Shown piece by piece: positions 61,939 to 64,000 of a stretch of DNA of 64,000 nt (within the stretch, counting starts at the first letter, position 1; each line of letters starts with the position of its first letter). Location of the stretch: assembly GCA_018401935.1 (NCBI GenBank), contig JAGYJQ010000005.1:97349-161348 (forward strand). Reading direction: 5' to 3'. The DNA is from Balneolaceae bacterium. Lineage in GTDB: Bacteria > Bacteroidota > Rhodothermia > Balneolales > Balneolaceae. The notes below the pieces were generated by a model. It saw only the letters and a list, made by a program, of their open reading frames with translations. It searched no databases and was not told the origin of the DNA. Both the position numbers and the translations under genes were made by a program.

Positions 61939-63453
61939 TCAAAATTCAGTAGTATATAAAATGGGCTCATCTTGTTCGAAATCGTATAAGGTGAGCCTTC
62001 TTAAATTATAATACCCAGTCCAATACGAACGTAAGGCTTGAATGTAATTTCGTCGGGCACCATCTTTTTCATTCTGCGCAATAAACAGATTGGTTACATC
62101 GATTCGGCCTATCAAATACCGATTTTTAGATACATCGTACCGGCGTGTAGCTATTTCATCGGATATTCTGGCTAATTCGACCTGATCTCGAAGCTGTGGA
62201 AATTCTCTTACCGTACTTTTTATGCTAAGTTCAAACTGCCTTTTCTGGTAGGCAATGGTATTGGCCGTTTCCATTTGATCATTACGGGCCGATTTAATTT
62301 CAGCCATATTTTTACCCCAATTAAAAATCGGAACTTCAAAACCCAAGCTGAAAAATTGCCGATTTTGTGGGTCTTCATATAACTGTTCAAAATCTGGAGA
62401 GGTTTGATTTAATCCGAAACTAGCTTGTAGAGTAGCCGAAATTCCCGTGCTTTTTCTAGCTTGATCGTAGGTTTGGTCGGCAAGTAATTCATTTAACTCG
62501 AATTGAAGCGCGGTTGAATTATTCTCACGGGCGAGGTCGTAAGCCTGCTCAACATCCAAATCAAATGATGGGGCGACACTCGGAAGAATAATTTCCAAAA
62601 TCTCGTCATCATCTAAACCCAGTAAAGCTTTAAACTCTTCTTCTATACGTAGATAATTGATTCCAGCGGTAGTCAAAGAATTTCGGGCATTTCGAAATTC
62701 TAGCTCACTTTGCAAGAGTTCGTTTTCTGCAATGCTACCTACTTGAAAGCGCCCTTGCGAAATATTGTATATAGAATCATTCACCGTTACGTTGAATTCA
62801 GCTACTTCAACATTTATTTTAGCAAGAAGGAGATCAAAATAGCTTTGAGTTACGGTAAAGGCTAGGTTCTCAAGATCCTCTACGTATTGCTTTTGGGCAA
62901 TACGATATCGGAGGGGTTCCGTAATTGCCCTCCATTTGAGCGAATTAAACTGGTTCAAGGGTTGTCTATAACTAGCAACTAATGGGGTACTCTGCCATAG
63001 GTAGGTATTTTCACTTTGAAAAATCCCTAATCGAGTCAGTCCCGAAGATAAAGACAAACGCCCTCCTGTAGGCATTATATTCTGATCTATAGAAACTCCT
63101 AAAGACGCCTCAGACTGGGTCCGTGAAGAAAATGTCACCGTACCATCGTCCAGAGTATTGGAAAAAATAGACTTGTTGTAGTTAGGTGCATCACCGGTCA
63201 GGCTAATACTAGGCAGTAAATCAGCTCGGAAACTACGAAAACGCCACTTAGCTGATAATAGCGCATAGCGAGCCGCCCTAGACAAAGGGCTGTTCAACTT
63301 GGCATATTCAATACTTTGTTCCAAGCCAAAAACTCGTGTAGCTGATGCGTTATCAGCAATGGCTTGTTCTTGTGCGTGTACTGTTGGGGAAAATGTATGA
63401 GAAGTAGCCAACATACATCCAAAAAGAAAAAGGGTAACTATTCGTTTATTCAT
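61939..63453 (-). CDS. TolC-family outer-membrane efflux protein
   Basis: About 504 residues from the ATG at 63453, where the signal peptide 'MNKRIVTLFLFGCMLATSHT' starts; an upstream ATG at 63510 lies inside the next gene's coding region. Two OEP repeats are visible ('GLEQSIEYAKLNSPLSRAAR', 'QAYDLARENNSTALQFELNE'), with long helical stretches. It overlaps the MacB-like permease gene by eight bases, so the two belong to one export system. Confidence 0.92.
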   Translation of the reverse strand: MNKRIVTLFLFGCMLATSHTFSPTVHAQEQAIADNASATRVFGLEQSIEYAKLNSPLSRAARYALLSAKWRFRSFRADLLPSISLTGDAPNYNKSIFSNTLDDGTVTFSSRTQSEASLGVSIDQNIMPTGGRLSLSSGLTRLGIFQSENTYLWQSTPLVASYRQPLNQFNSLKWRAITEPLRYRIAQKQYVEDLENLAFTVTQSYFDLLLAKINVEVAEFNVTVNDSIYNISQGRFQVGSIAENELLQSELEFRNARNSLTTAGINYLRIEEEFKALLGLDDDEILEIILPSVAPSFDLDVEQAYDLARENNSTALQFELNELLADQTYDQARKSTGISATLQASFGLNQTSPDFEQLYEDPQNRQFFSLGFEVPIFNWGKNMAEIKSARNDQMETANTIAYQKRQFELSIKSTVREFPQLRDQVELARISDEIATRRYDVSKNRYLIGRIDVTNLFIAQNEKDGARRNYIQALRSYWTGYYNLRRLTLYDFEQDEPILYTTEF

Positions 63454-64000
63454 GGCGTAATGCGTGTACAGGGTCTTGTTGGGCAGCTCTTCGGGCGGGC
63501 ATATAACCAAATATTACCCCTATTACCAAGGCTACTCCAAATGAAATGATGATAGAAAAGGGACTTACAATGGTTGCGATATCTGCGGTCCATTCAATGG
63601 CAAAGCTAAATACCACCCCTAAAAATATTCCTACCAAACCACCGCCTACACTTAAGGCTAGAGATTCGGTTAAAAACTGTAATTCAATGTCTTTCTTTTG
63701 AGCGCCTACAGCCAAACGTAGGCCAATTTCTTTGTAACGCTCCACAACCGATGCCAGCATGATATTCATGATACCAATCCCACCAACAATGAGAGAAATG
63801 GAGGCGATGGAAGACAGTACAATATTGAAAATACGCTTGGTTCGCTGCTCTTGTTGAAGCAACTGTTCTGGAACAATAATTTCATAATCTACCACTCCAT
63901 TGTGACGACGCTTTAGCATTCTTGATAAGACTTCTGCTATGGAGACACTATACTCGGAGTCACTTACCCGAACGATGACCTTATCGAGTTGATGATAATT
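63446..64000 (-). CDS. MacB-type ABC transporter permease (partial)
   Basis: The open frame runs off the right edge of the window; about 184 C-terminal residues are visible. Three membrane segments are seen ('LSSIASISLIVGGIGIMNIM', 'GGGLVGIFLGVVFSFAIEW', 'IIISFGVALVIGVIFGYMPA'), and 'VERYKEIGLRLAVGAQKKDI' with final 'PARRAAQQDPVHALRHE' are the FtsX/MacB core. MacB-like permeases work with an adaptor and TolC to export macrolides, peptides or lipids. The TolC gene follows with an eight-base overlap. Confidence 0.92.
   Translation of the reverse strand, partial: NYHQLDKVIVRVSDSEYSVSIAEVLSRMLKRRHNGVVDYEIIVPEQLLQQEQRTKRIFNIVLSSIASISLIVGGIGIMNIMLASVVERYKEIGLRLAVGAQKKDIELQFLTESLALSVGGGLVGIFLGVVFSFAIEWTADIATIVSPFSIIISFGVALVIGVIFGYMPARRAAQQDPVHALRHE

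Overview
The window looks like chromosomal DNA of an FCB-group Gram-negative bacterium, most likely Balneolota/Rhodothermota or a near relative of Bacteroidota. The base composition is moderately AT-rich. The reasons for this placement are a DUF5686-type surface protein, a DUF4293 protein, a Bat (aerotolerance) gene set, bacillithiol genes (ypdA, bshA), many envelope lipoproteins and few Shine-Dalgarno sequences. No phage, transposon, CRISPR or rRNA gene is visible. The window has one tRNA (Ala, GGC anticodon) and one SRP RNA gene.

Layout. 1-5 kb: the end of an EnvC-like cell-division activator, a small membrane protein and an M28 peptidase with a degenerate 16-bp minisatellite at its 3' end, then Ppx/GppA with an HD domain, and divergent ypdA. 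5-12.3 kb: a minus-strand four-gene unit of an Ig-like secreted protein, a FecR-domain protein, a 959-residue outer-membrane protein and a CHASE2 adenylate cyclase, followed by ffs (SRP RNA). 12.4-17.3 kb: tRNA-Ala, an OmpA-type lipoprotein with six calcium-binding-type repeats, a DUF5686 protein and two small envelope proteins. 17.4-25.7 kb: a PiT-like membrane protein, then an amino-sugar scavenging operon (Na+ symporter, GH109 alpha-N-acetylgalactosaminidase, nucleotidyltransferase, NahK-like kinase) facing a second Na+/sugar symporter that is broken by three clustered indels.

25.8-32.3 kb: a SPOR lipoprotein with a long structured 3' region, a STAS/HATPase/PP2C partner-switching operon, an MltF-type lytic transglycosylase, a DMT exporter and DUF4293. 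32.3-40.4 kb: a TetR-controlled RND/MFP/TolC efflux operon with candidate GTTCA-TGAAC operators, and a second DMT exporter. 40.4-51.2 kb: exopolysaccharide genes (SLBB export protein, three glycosyltransferases, Wzz-like protein, O-antigen ligase-like polymerase, UDP-GlcNAc 2-epimerase) around pyrR-pyrB. 51.3-64 kb: sucC, bshA, yebC, a batC/D/E cluster without the VWA genes, an M20 dipeptidase, an amidohydrolase, and a TolC/MacB-type export pair running off the window.

The strongest candidates for new biology are the CHASE2-cyclase/FecR/outer-membrane-protein operon (a possible envelope-to-cAMP signalling module), the PiT-like transporter behind a perfect inverted repeat at its start codon, and several unassigned intergenic palindromes and repeats. 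All functional calls come from reading motifs by eye; no database search was possible.
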